Shown here piece after piece: positions 11,638 to 23,876 of a stretch of DNA of 64,000 bases. Source of the stretch: Phytopythium helicoides (lineage: Eukaryota > Oomycota > Peronosporomycetes > Pythiales > Pythiaceae); the NCBI GenBank assembly GCA_024867545.1, contig JANFNE010000077.1:22356-86355 (forward strand), written 5' to 3'. A model generated the notes under the pieces. It saw only the letters and a program-made list of their open reading frames with translations. It did not search any database and was not told the origin of the DNA. The position numbers were made by a program, and so were the translations under genes. Position 1 is the first letter of the stretch; each line of letters starts with the position of its first letter.

Positions 11638-11971
11638 GTCGATCGCCGGCCGGCTGTCCGTGCGCGCGCGTCCGCCGGCCGTCGCGGCGCCGAATTCTCG
11701 CGGCTCGCGCTTGGCTGTGGGAGCCGCCGGCCGCGTTTTGTGTTTTGGTTTTTCGGCTCGGCTCGCCGCAGAGCAGGGCGTCCGCGTGTCGCGCGAAGGT
11801 TGCGCGTCGCCTTCGTTGGGGACGGTCCCGAACGCGTCCCTCGCCGTCCCTCGCGGAACAACTGGTGTCGGAAGAAAACGCGGCCCACACCTGGAAAGTC
11901 AGCGGAGGCGGCCCCCTCGCTGGCTTCCCGCGCTTCGCCGTCCCCCTCCCTTCCTTCCTCCCCACGACGCC
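11638..11971. promoter_or_regulatory. Divergent promoter between PWWP/PHD gene and PP1
   Basis: This 334-bp, GC-rich gap lies between two divergently transcribed genes. An ORF in frame with PP1 stays open upstream to 11603, but its translation is unlike PP1 N-termini, so I treat it as untranslated. No TATA box is seen. Confidence 0.45.
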
Positions 11972-13103
<1,132 letters not shown>

Positions 13104-13718
13104 TGGATGGCGCTCTCGAGTGCTGTTGAAGAGAATAGGACCACCAGGTCGGTCGGTGTGGCCGGCCGCGCGTTGTTCTGCCGGTATACATATTTCGCTG
13201 TCCTCTTTCCTCTGTTTGGTCGTGCCAGTGACTGGCTCTCGCCTTTCATGTAGGTCGTCGTCGATTCAATCCATTCCATTGCTTTTGCCATCCACATCTT
13301 CCATCTCGTCACGTGCAAGTGTCAAGGAGGTCGTGGCCCTCCTGCAAGGCGCCCGATGAGTGGAGACCTTCAAATCGGAGCTGCGGAGCACTCGCTGGTC
13401 TCCTCCACGCGGTCGTTTGGCTCTATGGATGGGTTCTCATCCCACTACGAGCCCTGGCTCCGTAACTCGGTGCGGTGCAGGATCTGGCCAAAAAACAGGA
13501 CTGCAGCAGTGCCGCTGGATTGTTGAATGCGTGCACAGGCTTTCATTGCGCAATTAACAGTTACATGTGGTGCTCCTACTAGCTCGCTAGGAAATTGGCT
13601 ATGTTTGCGTGTGAAGGCTACCCGTTTGTTTCCTCCCACGACATTCCTAAGCCAGTACACATCACCGGAATGCACCCATCCTTCGCGGTCCATGCTTGCC
13701 ATCCAATCCTGTTCGCAG
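13104..13718. other. Intergenic region 3' of PP1, no gene seen
   Basis: It holds the PP1 3' UTR and unannotated sequence. Short ORFs on both strands do not resemble a known family. It ends at the Fanzor-like relic. Confidence 0.5.
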
Positions 13719-13856
13719 CTACTCCAGCATATTTCTGGCTGCAATTACATCCCGGTTCCAAATGTTGGCCTTGCATCGACTGTTTGTACAGCGCAGAACG
13801 TTCCTGTTGAGCTTGAGGCGATTTTCATGTCGGCCAGTTTCAGGTTTTGGAGTAAG
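13719..13856 (-). pseudogene. Fanzor/TnpB-like relic, C-terminal zinc-ribbon half
   Basis: Read on the minus strand this 45-codon open stretch contains NVLRCTNSRCKANIWNRDVI followed by AARNML. That is the CxxC zinc-ribbon plus the WNRDVxAAxN block typical of TnpB/Fanzor RuvC-III, where the aspartate is catalytic. It begins 3 bp outside the left inverted repeat of the pogo-like transposon. The upstream half of the same gene lies beyond the right repeat at 16073-16288. It is a dead fragment, since it has a stop just before and just after. Family call is from motif recognition only. Confidence 0.6.
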
Positions 13857-13858
13857 CT

Positions 13859-13905
13859 ATCCGTGCCAGTACGGTTCCGGGACACTTTTTGGTTGTCAAC
13901 CGATG
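13859..13905 (+). repeat. Left terminal inverted repeat of pogo-like element
   Basis: The block ATCCGTGCCAGT at 13859-13870, followed by CGGGACAC at 13878-13885, matches the reverse complement of the right end. The rest of the repeat has diverged. Confidence 0.65.
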
Positions 13906-14120
13906 ACCGACTTCCCGTGGTCAAATGCAAGCGAATGCGGTATCAACGGAAAGAAGAGAGAAAATGTAGTTCGTACACATTTTTAGATTGCGCTGAGATG
14001 TTGTGTTGACATCATGCCTCTGCCTTGAAAATGGTCAACAAAACCCATGTAGAGTTTCGGGGCAGTCTCAGAGTATCACGCTATGTAGCGTTTCACTATG
14101 GGGATCACCAGATGTGTACT

Positions 14121-16003
14121 TCAACTCACCTGTGTCGGAAAAGTCATGGGCATGTCTGAGCTCTGTTGGCGAATAGGGAGGTCCGCCGGCAGCGCAAAGG
14201 CTGCCAGGCCCATTGTGGAGGAGTCTGCCAAGTCGTTTACAATCGATGGGGCACTGGGCGGCAATAGCATGGCGTCCTTGGCAGAATGGTGTCTGGATTG
14301 CTCCGCATTGGCCGAAACGGCTCGCTTTCTGCCGGCTGAGCGAGCCAAAGTCTTTCCCAGTCCCTTCATACCGTTACCTATACGTTCTTTGTCCAAATTC
14401 AGCAATGCTTTATCCTCGGCAGCTTTCAACTTTTGCAGCTTCGCGGGCGACCCGCTTAGATTCCTTCAACGCTTCGTCCTTCGCTTTTTGTCATTGCACG
14501 GGCTGCTTGAAGCTCTTTCTTCTATTCGGCCCTAGCTGACTTGGCCGCAAGCCTTTCTACTTTTCCTACTCCTTTTTCTCGACAATTGCTATGATCGTGT
14601 CCTCAGTCATCACAGTTCCACCATGTACAAAGTGATGCTCTGGGCTTCTATCAGATTTCCCTAGAGCTCCTCTAGATCCAATGAAGTGGTCCGCACACGA
14701 TCAACATCATCCCCCATACGACGAATCTTGCGCTGATCTCACTCACTTTTTTCCACAGTAGGGCTTAATATGATCGTTTCTCGCGTTTGAGCTGGTTTGT
14801 TACCGATTATGCCAGCCAACATTTTATCGACGTCTAGTTTGCATATCTCGGTAGTTTCAAAACCATGCACAATGTGTGCACGTGTGAATGCTGTCTCCAT
14901 TGCTTTCGATGCAACGCGAATAATGTTGGTTTTGTCAACCTGCACTTTTCCGACCTGGTGAACGATTCAATTTCGTTATCTAGCTCTCTTTTGAAATTAT
15001 TGAACACTGACACGTCTAGAGGTTGGAGAAAATGTGAGGCATGAGTGTGTATAGCATACAGAATAATGCCGTTCACGCGAGCATATTTCAGTGCAGCACA
15101 AGAAAAGTGGGCCTTGTAGCCATCCATGACAACTAACACTGGTCTTTCTGGTGGAGTCACTTTGACAAACCTTTTGAAATCCTGTATGAATAATTTGGTG
15201 ACAAGAAATGAACTAGGACTTGCTGCAAACAGAGAACCCTTAATGTGGTCTTTGCTCACGTTCTTTCCTGGTAGAATGAAGAAGGGAGGAAGATAGTCAT
15301 CAGCAGCATTACAGCAAACCAAAGCACTGACATTCTCTCTACTCGTTGACTGCTGCATATTAGCTCATTTTCCTTTGGTTGAAAGTACTACCTTTTTATT
15401 TCGAGAGCCTTGGCCACACATACCCCTCTCATCAAGGTTCCAGATACGTGAGGGCGGTAGATCGCCACAATTCGATATTGCTTGTTGTATATTGGTGAAA
15501 CGAGACCGCACATTCTCCTCAGTTGCAGCAGCGGCACGGCATGTCTCTAAGCTCTGTGCTTTGCGTCGGCCGAACACTTTACGATGTTTTTGGATAAACT
15601 TGGCAACCCAACTCGCCGACGGAAAGTTGACTGGAACTTCACAATTGTATGGACTTTGCTCAACCACAAGGCGCACAAACATCCCTAGTTCCTCTGTTGT
15701 AAAGCACTGACCGCGTGCAGTACGATCTTCTACTGCATCGAGAATTTTTTGGACTTTGCCTTCTGTGAGGATCGGTACAGGGCCACGCTTAGCTCCAATA
15801 TCTACGTGCCCACTCGTTCGACGATGCAATGAGCTACGCTTGACATCGTATGCTGATGCCGCTTTCCGAATCGACATTACCTTCGACTGAACTCCCGATA
15901 CTGCTAGCTCCATCCGTGCATGCTTGTTCAACTCCTCGGCCATGATGTCTCGCGAACCTCGACGATTCAACTCAACCAACCACTCCCAAAAAAACGATCT
16001 CAT
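14121..16003 (-). pseudogene. Broken DDE transposase (pogo/jerky type)
   Basis: The minus-strand reading begins near ATG 16003. An N-terminal helix-turn-helix region (SIRKAASAYDVKRSSLHRR, then GPVPILTEG) is followed by the DDE core. The three catalytic acids lie in IWNLDERG, VLVVMDGYKAH and HFLQPLDVSVFN. One TGA at 15365-15367 interrupts an otherwise continuous frame (KGK-stop-ANMQQ). A single-base frameshift lies near 14945-14950, after which reading continues as VDKTNIIRVASKAM to about 14739. The stretch 14121-14429, in another frame, looks like a degraded low-complexity C-terminus (KGLGKTLARSAGRKRA). The protein is therefore non-functional unless TGA readthrough and frameshifting occur. 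Confidence 0.8.
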
Positions 16004-16027
16004 GCTAGACAAGGTTGAAAGGAAAAC

Positions 16028-16072
16028 CGACTATCCCGGAAGAGGGTGTCCCGATATAGGACTGGCACGGAT
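16028..16072 (-). repeat. Right terminal inverted repeat of pogo-like element
   Basis: Read on the minus strand from 16072 this starts ATCCGTGCCAGT and then CGGGACAC, matching the left end at 13859. Confidence 0.65.
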
Positions 16073-16288
16073 CTCTTTGGTCTCCTTTCTCTCCTTTGCG
16101 CTCGGATTCTCTTCCAGTCGAATGTCCATCTCATTGTCATCAAGCTTCAACTTGGTCATCAAGCGAGCTTGTTCGAAGCGATGATAGCATCAAGAACACG
16201 TAACGCTCGTGCGAAACTAGTTAATCGGGATGCCGGTTGCGCGCTTCTTCAGCGCAGCAGCAAATCCCTTGGCAGGACCTGTGGGGTG
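16073..16288 (-). pseudogene. Fanzor/TnpB-like relic, RuvC-II / first zinc-ribbon half
   Basis: On the minus strand this reads GPAKGFAAALKKRATGIPIN, then a TAG, then FRTSVTCS, a TGA, and CYHRFEQARL. In TnpB/Fanzor proteins this block is normally VxEFRTSxxCxxC. The TAG therefore sits where the catalytic RuvC-II glutamate codon (GAG) is expected, and the TGA lies inside the CxxC zinc pair. The reading runs up to the pogo-like element's right end. The part further upstream is replaced by the tRNA array. It is a dead copy. Confidence 0.6.
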
Positions 16289-16596
16289 GAACGACGCTCG
16301 TCATGTCGGATCCGAGACCGATATCCGAGCAAAGAAAGTGCAATACCGATGCAAGAGGCGAGCGATCAATGCGATGGTCAATTACGGATAGGAGAAGAAG
16401 GATAGGATGAGTAGGATGAAGAAGGGACGAGGGTGAAGCAATGATGATGATATTGAGAGCGATAGAGAATAGAGAATAGAGAATGGATTGTGTAGATTGT
16501 CGAGTATGTAAGGAGCAGCAAAAGGAAAGAATAAAAGTGGCAAGTGGATCGGTGGAAAGAAAGAGGAAGAGAGGAAAGGAAGGAAAGAAGAAGGAA

Positions 16597-16669
16597 CTCT
16601 CCCAGCTGGGTTTGAACCAGCGACCTTGTGGTTAACAGCCACACGCTCTACCAACTGAGCTATAGGAGA
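16597..16669 (-). tRNA. tRNA-Asn: tRNA-Asn(GUU), copy 1 of 45
   Basis: The minus-strand cloverleaf is complete and intronless. The 7-bp acceptor stem is TCTCCTA/TGGGAGA with one G-U. The D arm is GCTCAGTTGGTAGAGC. The anticodon stem is TGTGG/CCACA with loop CTGTTAA (anticodon GTT). The variable loop is AGGTC and the T arm GCTGG-TTCAAAC-CCAGC. The discriminator base is G, as usual for Asn. A box and B box (GGTTCAAACCC) for Pol III are intact. The first T4 run downstream on the transcribed side is about 75 nt away, which is far for a Pol III terminator. This copy is followed by the 703-bp variant spacer. Confidence 0.97.
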
Positions 16670-17299
16670 CCACATCACCAACCACAAACACACAAACAAC
16701 ACATACTTGCCAACAAACACACGCCAACAAAAAACAAACACACACTACACATACCATACAAACACACACACATTCACACACTACAAACAACACACTTACA
16801 CAATTATACCATTCTTACCATCACACCAATCATGCACACACAACAAACAACACACAACAAACAACTCACACAAATCACACAACTACACTCCCCACCAGAC
16901 CTCCGTGTCCAAACGAACAAAAACGAGACGCATGGACGGCAAGATACTATGCATTATGGACGAGGACATCTGGAACCCTAGATGAAATCTAGAACGACGC
17001 TCGTCATGTCGGATCCGAGACCGATATCCGAGCAAAGAAAGTGCAATACCGATGCAAGAGGCGAGCGATCAATGCGATGGTCAATTACGGATAGGAGAAG
17101 AAGGATAGGATGAGTAGGATGAAGAAGGGACGAGGGTGAAGCAATGATGATGATATTGAGAGCGATAGAGAATAGAGAATAGAGAATGGATTGTGTAGAT
17201 TGTCGAGTATGTAAGGAGCAGCAAAAGGAAAGAATAAAAGTGGCAAGTGGATCGGTGGAAAGAAAGAGGAAGAGAGGAAAGGAAGGAAAGAAGAAGGAA

Positions 17300-17372
17300 C
17301 TCTCCCAGCTGGGTTTGAACCAGCGACCTTGTGGTTAACAGCCACACGCTCTACCAACTGAGCTATAGGAGA
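17300..17372 (-). tRNA. tRNA-Asn: tRNA-Asn(GUU), copy 2
   Basis: Same tRNA sequence as copy 1; first unit with the standard 722-bp spacer. Confidence 0.97.
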
Positions 17373-18021
17373 CCACATCGCCAACCACAAACACACAAAC
17401 AACACATACTTGCCAACAAACACACGCCAACAAAAAACAAACACACACTACACATACCATACAAACACACACACATTCACACACTACAAACAACACACAA
17501 ACACACAAACAACACACTTACACAATTATACCATTCTTACCATCACACCAATCATGCACACACAACAAACAACACACAACAAACAACTCACACAAATCAC
17601 ACAACTACACTCCCCACCAGACCTCCGTGTCCAAACGAACAAAAACGAGACGCATGGACGGCAAGATACTATGCATTATGGACGAGGACATCTGGAACCC
17701 TAGATGAAATCTAGAACGACGCTCGTCATGTCGGATCCGAGACCGATATCCGAGCAAAGAAAGTGCAATACCGATGCAAGAGGCGAGCGATCAATGCGAT
17801 GGTCAATTACGGATAGGAGAAGAAGGATAGGATGAGTAGGATGAAGAAGGGACGAGGGTGAAGCAATGATGATGATATTGAGAGCGATAGAGAATAGAGA
17901 ATAGAGAATGGATTGTGTAGATTGTCGAGTATGTAAGGAGCAGCAAAAGGAAAGAATAAAAGTGGCAAGTGGATCGGTGGAAAGAAAGAGGAAGAGAGGA
18001 AAGGAAGGAAAGAAGAAGGAA

Positions 18022-18094
18022 CTCTCCCAGCTGGGTTTGAACCAGCGACCTTGTGGTTAACAGCCACACGCTCTACCAACTGAGCTATAGGAGA
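18022..18094 (-). tRNA. tRNA-Asn: tRNA-Asn(GUU), copy 3
   Basis: Same tRNA sequence as copy 1; standard unit. Confidence 0.97.
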
Positions 18095-18743
18095 CCACAT
18101 CGCCAACCACAAACACACAAACAACACATACTTGCCAACAAACACACGCCAACAAAAAACAAACACACACTACACATACCATACAAACACACACACATTC
18201 ACACACTACAAACAACACACAAACACACAAACAACACACTTACACAATTATACCATTCTTACCATCACACCAATCATGCACACACAACAAACAACACACA
18301 ACAAACAACTCACACAAATCACACAACTACACTCCCCACCAGACCTCCGTGTCCAAACGAACAAAAACGAGACGCATGGACGGCAAGATACTATGCATTA
18401 TGGACGAGGACATCTGGAACCCTAGATGAAATCTAGAACGACGCTCGTCATGTCGGATCCGAGACCGATATCCGAGCAAAGAAAGTGCAATACCGATGCA
18501 AGAGGCGAGCGATCAATGCGATGGTCGATTACGGATAGGAGAAGAAGGATAGGATGAGTAGGATGAAGAAGGGACGAGGGTGAAGCAATGATGATGATAT
18601 TGAGAGCGATAGAGAATAGAGAATAGAGAATGGATTGTGTAGATTGTCGAGTATGTAAGGAGCAGCAAAAGGAAAGAATAAAAGTGGCAAGTGGATCGGT
18701 GGAAAGAAAGAGGAAGAGAGGAAAGGAAGGAAAGAAGAAGGAA

Positions 18744-18816
18744 CTCTCCCAGCTGGGTTTGAACCAGCGACCTTGTGGTTAACAGCCACACGTTCTACCA
18801 ACTGAGCTATAGGAGA
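18744..18816 (-). tRNA. tRNA-Asn: tRNA-Asn(GUU), copy 4, D-stem variant
   Basis: One change in the D arm: GAGC reads GAAC on the tRNA strand (plus-strand T at about 18793), which breaks one C-G pair of the 4-bp D stem. It is the only altered tRNA in the array. The unit also carries GATTACGG instead of AATTACGG. Confidence 0.93.
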
Positions 18817-19465
18817 CCACATCGCCAACCACAAACACACAAACAACACATACTTGCCAACAAACACACGCCAACAAAAAACAAACACACACTACACATA
18901 CCATACAAACACACACACATTCACACACTACAAACAACACACAAACACACAAACAACACACTTACACAATTATACCATTCTTACCATCACACCAATCATG
19001 CACACACAACAAACAACACACAACAAACAACTCACACAAATCACACAACTACACTCCCCACCAGACCTCCGTGTCCAAACGAACAAAAACGAGACGCATG
19101 GACGGCAAGATACTATGCATTATGGACGAGGACATCTGGAACCCTAGATGAAATCTAGAACGACGCTCGTCATGTCGGATCCGAGACCGATATCCGAGCA
19201 AAGAAAGTGCAATACCGATGCAAGAGGCGAGCGATCAATGCGATGGTCAATTACGGATAGGAGAAGAAGGATAGGATGAGTAGGATGAAGAAGGGACGAG
19301 GGTGAAGCAATGATGATGATATTGAGAGCGATAGAGAATAGAGAATAGAGAATGGATTGTGTAGATTGTCGAGTATGTAAGGAGCAGCAAAAGGAAAGAA
19401 TAAAAGTGGCAAGTGGATCGGTGGAAAGAAAGAGGAAGAGAGGAAAGGAAGGAAAGAAGAAGGAA

Positions 19466-19538
19466 CTCTCCCAGCTGGGTTTGAACCAGCGACCTTGTGG
19501 TTAACAGCCACACGCTCTACCAACTGAGCTATAGGAGA
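19466..19538 (-). tRNA. tRNA-Asn: tRNA-Asn(GUU), copy 5
   Basis: Same tRNA as copy 1; standard unit. Confidence 0.97.
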
Positions 19539-20187
19539 CCACATCGCCAACCACAAACACACAAACAACACATACTTGCCAACAAACACACGCCAACAAA
19601 AAACAAACACACACTACACATACCATACAAACACACACACATTCACACACTACAAACAACACACAAACACACAAACAACACACTTACACAATTATACCAT
19701 TCTTACCATCACACCAATCATGCACACACAACAAACAACACACAACAAACAACTCACACAAATCACACAACTACACTCCCCACCAGACCTCCGTGTCCAA
19801 ACGAACAAAAACGAGACGCATGGACGGCAAGATACTATGCATTATGGACGAGGACATCTGGAACCCTAGATGAAATCTAGAACGACGCTCGTCATGTCGG
19901 ATCCGAGACCGATATCCGAGCAAAGAAAGTGCAATACCGATGCAAGAGGCGAGCGATCAATGCGATGGTCAATTACGGATAGGAGAAGAAGGATAGGATG
20001 AGTAGGATGAAGAAGGGACGAGGGTGAAGCAATGATGATGATATTGAGAGCGATAGAGAATAGAGAATAGAGAATGGATTGTGTAGATTGTCGAGTATGT
20101 AAGGAGCAGCAAAAGGAAAGAATAAAAGTGGCAAGTGGATCGGTGGAAAGAAAGAGGAAGAGAGGAAAGGAAGGAAAGAAGAAGGAA

Positions 20188-20260
20188 CTCTCCCAGCTGG
20201 GTTTGAACCAGCGACCTTGTGGTTAACAGCCACACGCTCTACCAACTGAGCTATAGGAGA
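20188..20260 (-). tRNA. tRNA-Asn: tRNA-Asn(GUU), copy 6
   Basis: Same tRNA as copy 1; standard unit. Confidence 0.97.
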
Positions 20261-20909
20261 CCACATCGCCAACCACAAACACACAAACAACACATACTTG
20301 CCAACAAACACACGCCAACAAAAAACAAACACACACTACACATACCATACAAACACACACACATTCACACACTACAAACAACACACAAACACACAAACAA
20401 CACACTTACACAATTATACCATTCTTACCATCACACCAATCATGCACACACAACAAACAACACACAACAAACAACTCACACAAATCACACAACTACACTC
20501 CCCACCAGACCTCCGTGTCCAAACGAACAAAAACGAGACGCATGGACGGCAAGATACTATGCATTATGGACGAGGACATCTGGAACCCTAGATGAAATCT
20601 AGAACGACGCTCGTCATGTCGGATCCGAGACCGATATCCGAGCAAAGAAAGTGCAATACCGATGCAAGAGGCGAGCGATCAATGCGATGGTCGATTACGG
20701 ATAGGAGAAGAAGGATAGGATGAGTAGGATGAAGAAGGGACGAGGGTGAAGCAATGATGATGATATTGAGAGCGATAGAGAATAGAGAATAGAGAATGGA
20801 TTGTGTAGATTGTCGAGTATGTAAGGAGCAGCAAAAGGAAAGAATAAAAGTGGCAAGTGGATCGGTGGAAAGAAAGAGGAAGAGAGGAAAGGAAGGAAAG
20901 AAGAAGGAA

Positions 20910-20982
20910 CTCTCCCAGCTGGGTTTGAACCAGCGACCTTGTGGTTAACAGCCACACGCTCTACCAACTGAGCTATAGGAGA
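20910..20982 (-). tRNA. tRNA-Asn: tRNA-Asn(GUU), copy 7
   Basis: Same tRNA as copy 1; unit has the GATTACGG variant. Confidence 0.97.
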
Positions 20983-21629
20983 CCACATCGCCAACCACAA
21001 ACACACAAACAACACATACTTGCCAACAAACACACGCCAACAAAAAACAAACACACACTACACATACCATACAAACACACACACATTCACACACTACAAA
21101 CAACACACAAACACACAAACAACACACTTACACAATTATACCATTCTTACCATCACACCAATCATGCACACACAACAAACAACACACAACAAACAACTCA
21201 CACAAATCACACAACTACACTCCCCACCAGACCTCCGTGTCCAAACGAACAAAAACGAGACGCATGGACGGCAAGATACTATGCATTATGGACGAGGACA
21301 TCTGGAACCCTAGATGAAATCTAGAACGACGCTCGTCATGTCGGATCCGAGACCGATATCCGAGCAAAGAAAGTGCAATACCGATGCAAGAGGCGAGCGA
21401 TCAATGCGATGGTCGATTACGGATAAGAGAAGAAGGATAGGATGAGTAGGATGAAGAAGGGACGAGGGTGAAGCAATGATGGATATTGAGAGCGATAGAG
21501 AATAGAGAATAGAGAATGGATTGTGTAGATTGTCGAGTATGTAAGGAGCAGCAAAAGGAAAGAATAAAAGTGGCAAGTGGATCGGTGGAAAGAAAGAGGA
21601 AGAGAGGAAAGGAAGGAAAGAAGAAGGAA

Positions 21630-21702
21630 CTCTCCCAGCTGGGTTTGAACCAGCGACCTTGTGGTTAACAGCCACACGCTCTACCAACTGAGCTATAGGA
21701 GA
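21630..21702 (-). tRNA. tRNA-Asn: tRNA-Asn(GUU), copy 8
   Basis: Same tRNA as copy 1. The unit is the most divergent of the interior ones: GATTACGGATAAGAG, a 2-bp net deletion near 21480, and an 8-bp expansion of the CA-rich spacer near 21838. Confidence 0.97.
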
Positions 21703-22359
21703 CCACATCGCCAACCACAAACACACAAACAACACATACTTGCCAACAAACACACGCCAACAAAAAACAAACACACACTACACATACCATACAAACACAC
21801 ACACATTCATACACTACAAACAACACACAAACACACAAACACACAAACAACACACTTACACAATTATACCATTCTTACCATCACATCAATCATGCACACA
21901 CAACAAACAACACACAACAAACAACTCACACAAATCACACAACTACACTCCCCACCAGACCTCCGTGTCCAAACGAACAAAAACGAGACGCATGGACGGC
22001 AAGATACTATGCATTATGGACGAGGACATCTGGAACCCTAGATGAAATCTAGAACGACGCTCGTCATGTCGGATCCGAGACCGATATCCGAGCAAAGAAA
22101 GTGCAATACCGATGCAAGAGGCGAGCGATCAATGCGATGGTCAATTACGGATAGGAGAAGAAGGATAGGATGAGTAGGATGAAGAAGGGACGAGGGTGAA
22201 GCAATGATGATGATATTGAGAGCGATAGAGAATAGAGAATAGAGAATGGATTGTGTAGATTGTCGAGTATGTAAGGAGCAGCAAAAGGAAAGAATAAAAG
22301 TGGCAAGTGGATCGGTGGAAAGAAAGAGGAAGAGAGGAAAGGAAGGAAAGAAGAAGGAA

Positions 22360-22432
22360 CTCTCCCAGCTGGGTTTGAACCAGCGACCTTGTGGTTAACA
22401 GCCACACGCTCTACCAACTGAGCTATAGGAGA
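22360..22432 (-). tRNA. tRNA-Asn: tRNA-Asn(GUU), copy 9
   Basis: Same tRNA as copy 1; standard unit. Confidence 0.97.
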
Positions 22433-23081
22433 CCACATCGCCAACCACAAACACACAAACAACACATACTTGCCAACAAACACACGCCAACAAAAAACAA
22501 ACACACACTACACATACCATACAAACACACACACATTCACACACTACAAACAACACACAAACACACAAACAACACACTTACACAATTATACCATTCTTAC
22601 CATCACACCAATCATGCACACACAACAAACAACACACAACAAACAACTCACACAAATCACACAACTACACTCCCCACCAGACCTCCGTGTCCAAACGAAC
22701 AAAAACGAGACGCATGGACGGCAAGATACTATGCATTATGGACGAGGACATCTGGAACCCTAGATGAAATCTAGAACGACGCTCGTCATGTCGGATCCGA
22801 GACCGATATCCGAGCAAAGAAAGTGCAATACCGATGCAAGAGGCGAGCGATCAATGCGATGGTCAATTACGGATAGGAGAAGAAGGATAGGATGAGTAGG
22901 ATGAAGAAGGGACGAGGGTGAAGCAATGATGATGATATTGAGAGCGATAGAGAATAGAGAATAGAGAATGGATTGTGTAGATTGTCGAGTATGTAAGGAG
23001 CAGCAAAAGGAAAGAATAAAAGTGGCAAGTGGATCGGTGGAAAGAAAGAGGAAGAGAGGAAAGGAAGGAAAGAAGAAGGAA

Positions 23082-23154
23082 CTCTCCCAGCTGGGTTTGA
23101 ACCAGCGACCTTGTGGTTAACAGCCACACGCTCTACCAACTGAGCTATAGGAGA
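23082..23154 (-). tRNA. tRNA-Asn: tRNA-Asn(GUU), copy 10
   Basis: Same tRNA as copy 1; standard unit. Confidence 0.97.
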
Positions 23155-23803
23155 CCACATCGCCAACCACAAACACACAAACAACACATACTTGCCAACA
23201 AACACACGCCAACAAAAAACAAACACACACTACACATACCATACAAACACACACACATTCACACACTACAAACAACACACAAACACACAAACAACACACT
23301 TACACAATTATACCATTCTTACCATCACACCAATCATGCACACACAACAAACAACACACAACAAACAACTCACACAAATCACACAACTACACTCCCCACC
23401 AGACCTCCGTGTCCAAACGAACAAAAACGAGACGCATGGACGGCAAGATACTATGCATTATGGACGAGGACATCTGGAACCCTAGATGAAATCTAGAACG
23501 ACGCTCGTCATGTCGGATCCGAGACCGATATCCGAGCAAAGAAAGTGCAATACCGATGCAAGAGGCGAGCGATCAATGCGATGGTCAATTACGGATAGGA
23601 GAAGAAGGATAGGATGAGTAGGATGAAGAAGGGACGAGGGTGAAGCAATGATGATGATATTGAGAGCGATAGAGAATAGAGAATAGAGAATGGATTGTGT
23701 AGATTGTCGAGTATGTAAGGAGCAGCAAAAGGAAAGAATAAAAGTGGCAAGTGGATCGGTGGAAAGAAAGAGGAAGAGAGGAAAGGAAGGAAAGAAGAAG
23801 GAA

Positions 23804-23876
23804 CTCTCCCAGCTGGGTTTGAACCAGCGACCTTGTGGTTAACAGCCACACGCTCTACCAACTGAGCTATAGGAGA
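23804..23876 (-). tRNA. tRNA-Asn: tRNA-Asn(GUU), copy 11
   Basis: Same tRNA as copy 1; standard unit. Confidence 0.97.

Larger units (their letters stand above)
13859..16072 (-). mobile_element. pogo/Tc1-like DNA transposon (decayed), 2.2 kb
   Basis: The element is bounded by imperfect terminal inverted repeats. Both ends read inward as ATCCGTGCCAGT, then 7 variable bases, then CGGGACAC. It contains a DDE transposase pseudogene on the minus strand. Flanking dinucleotides are TA on the left and GA on the right, compatible with a TA target-site duplication with one mutation. It interrupts a Fanzor/TnpB-like relic, so it is the younger insertion. Confidence 0.7.

Noticed and set aside
13104..13718. 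Extra coding exon downstream of PP1
   Set aside because: PP1 is complete at 13103, and no conserved segment follows.
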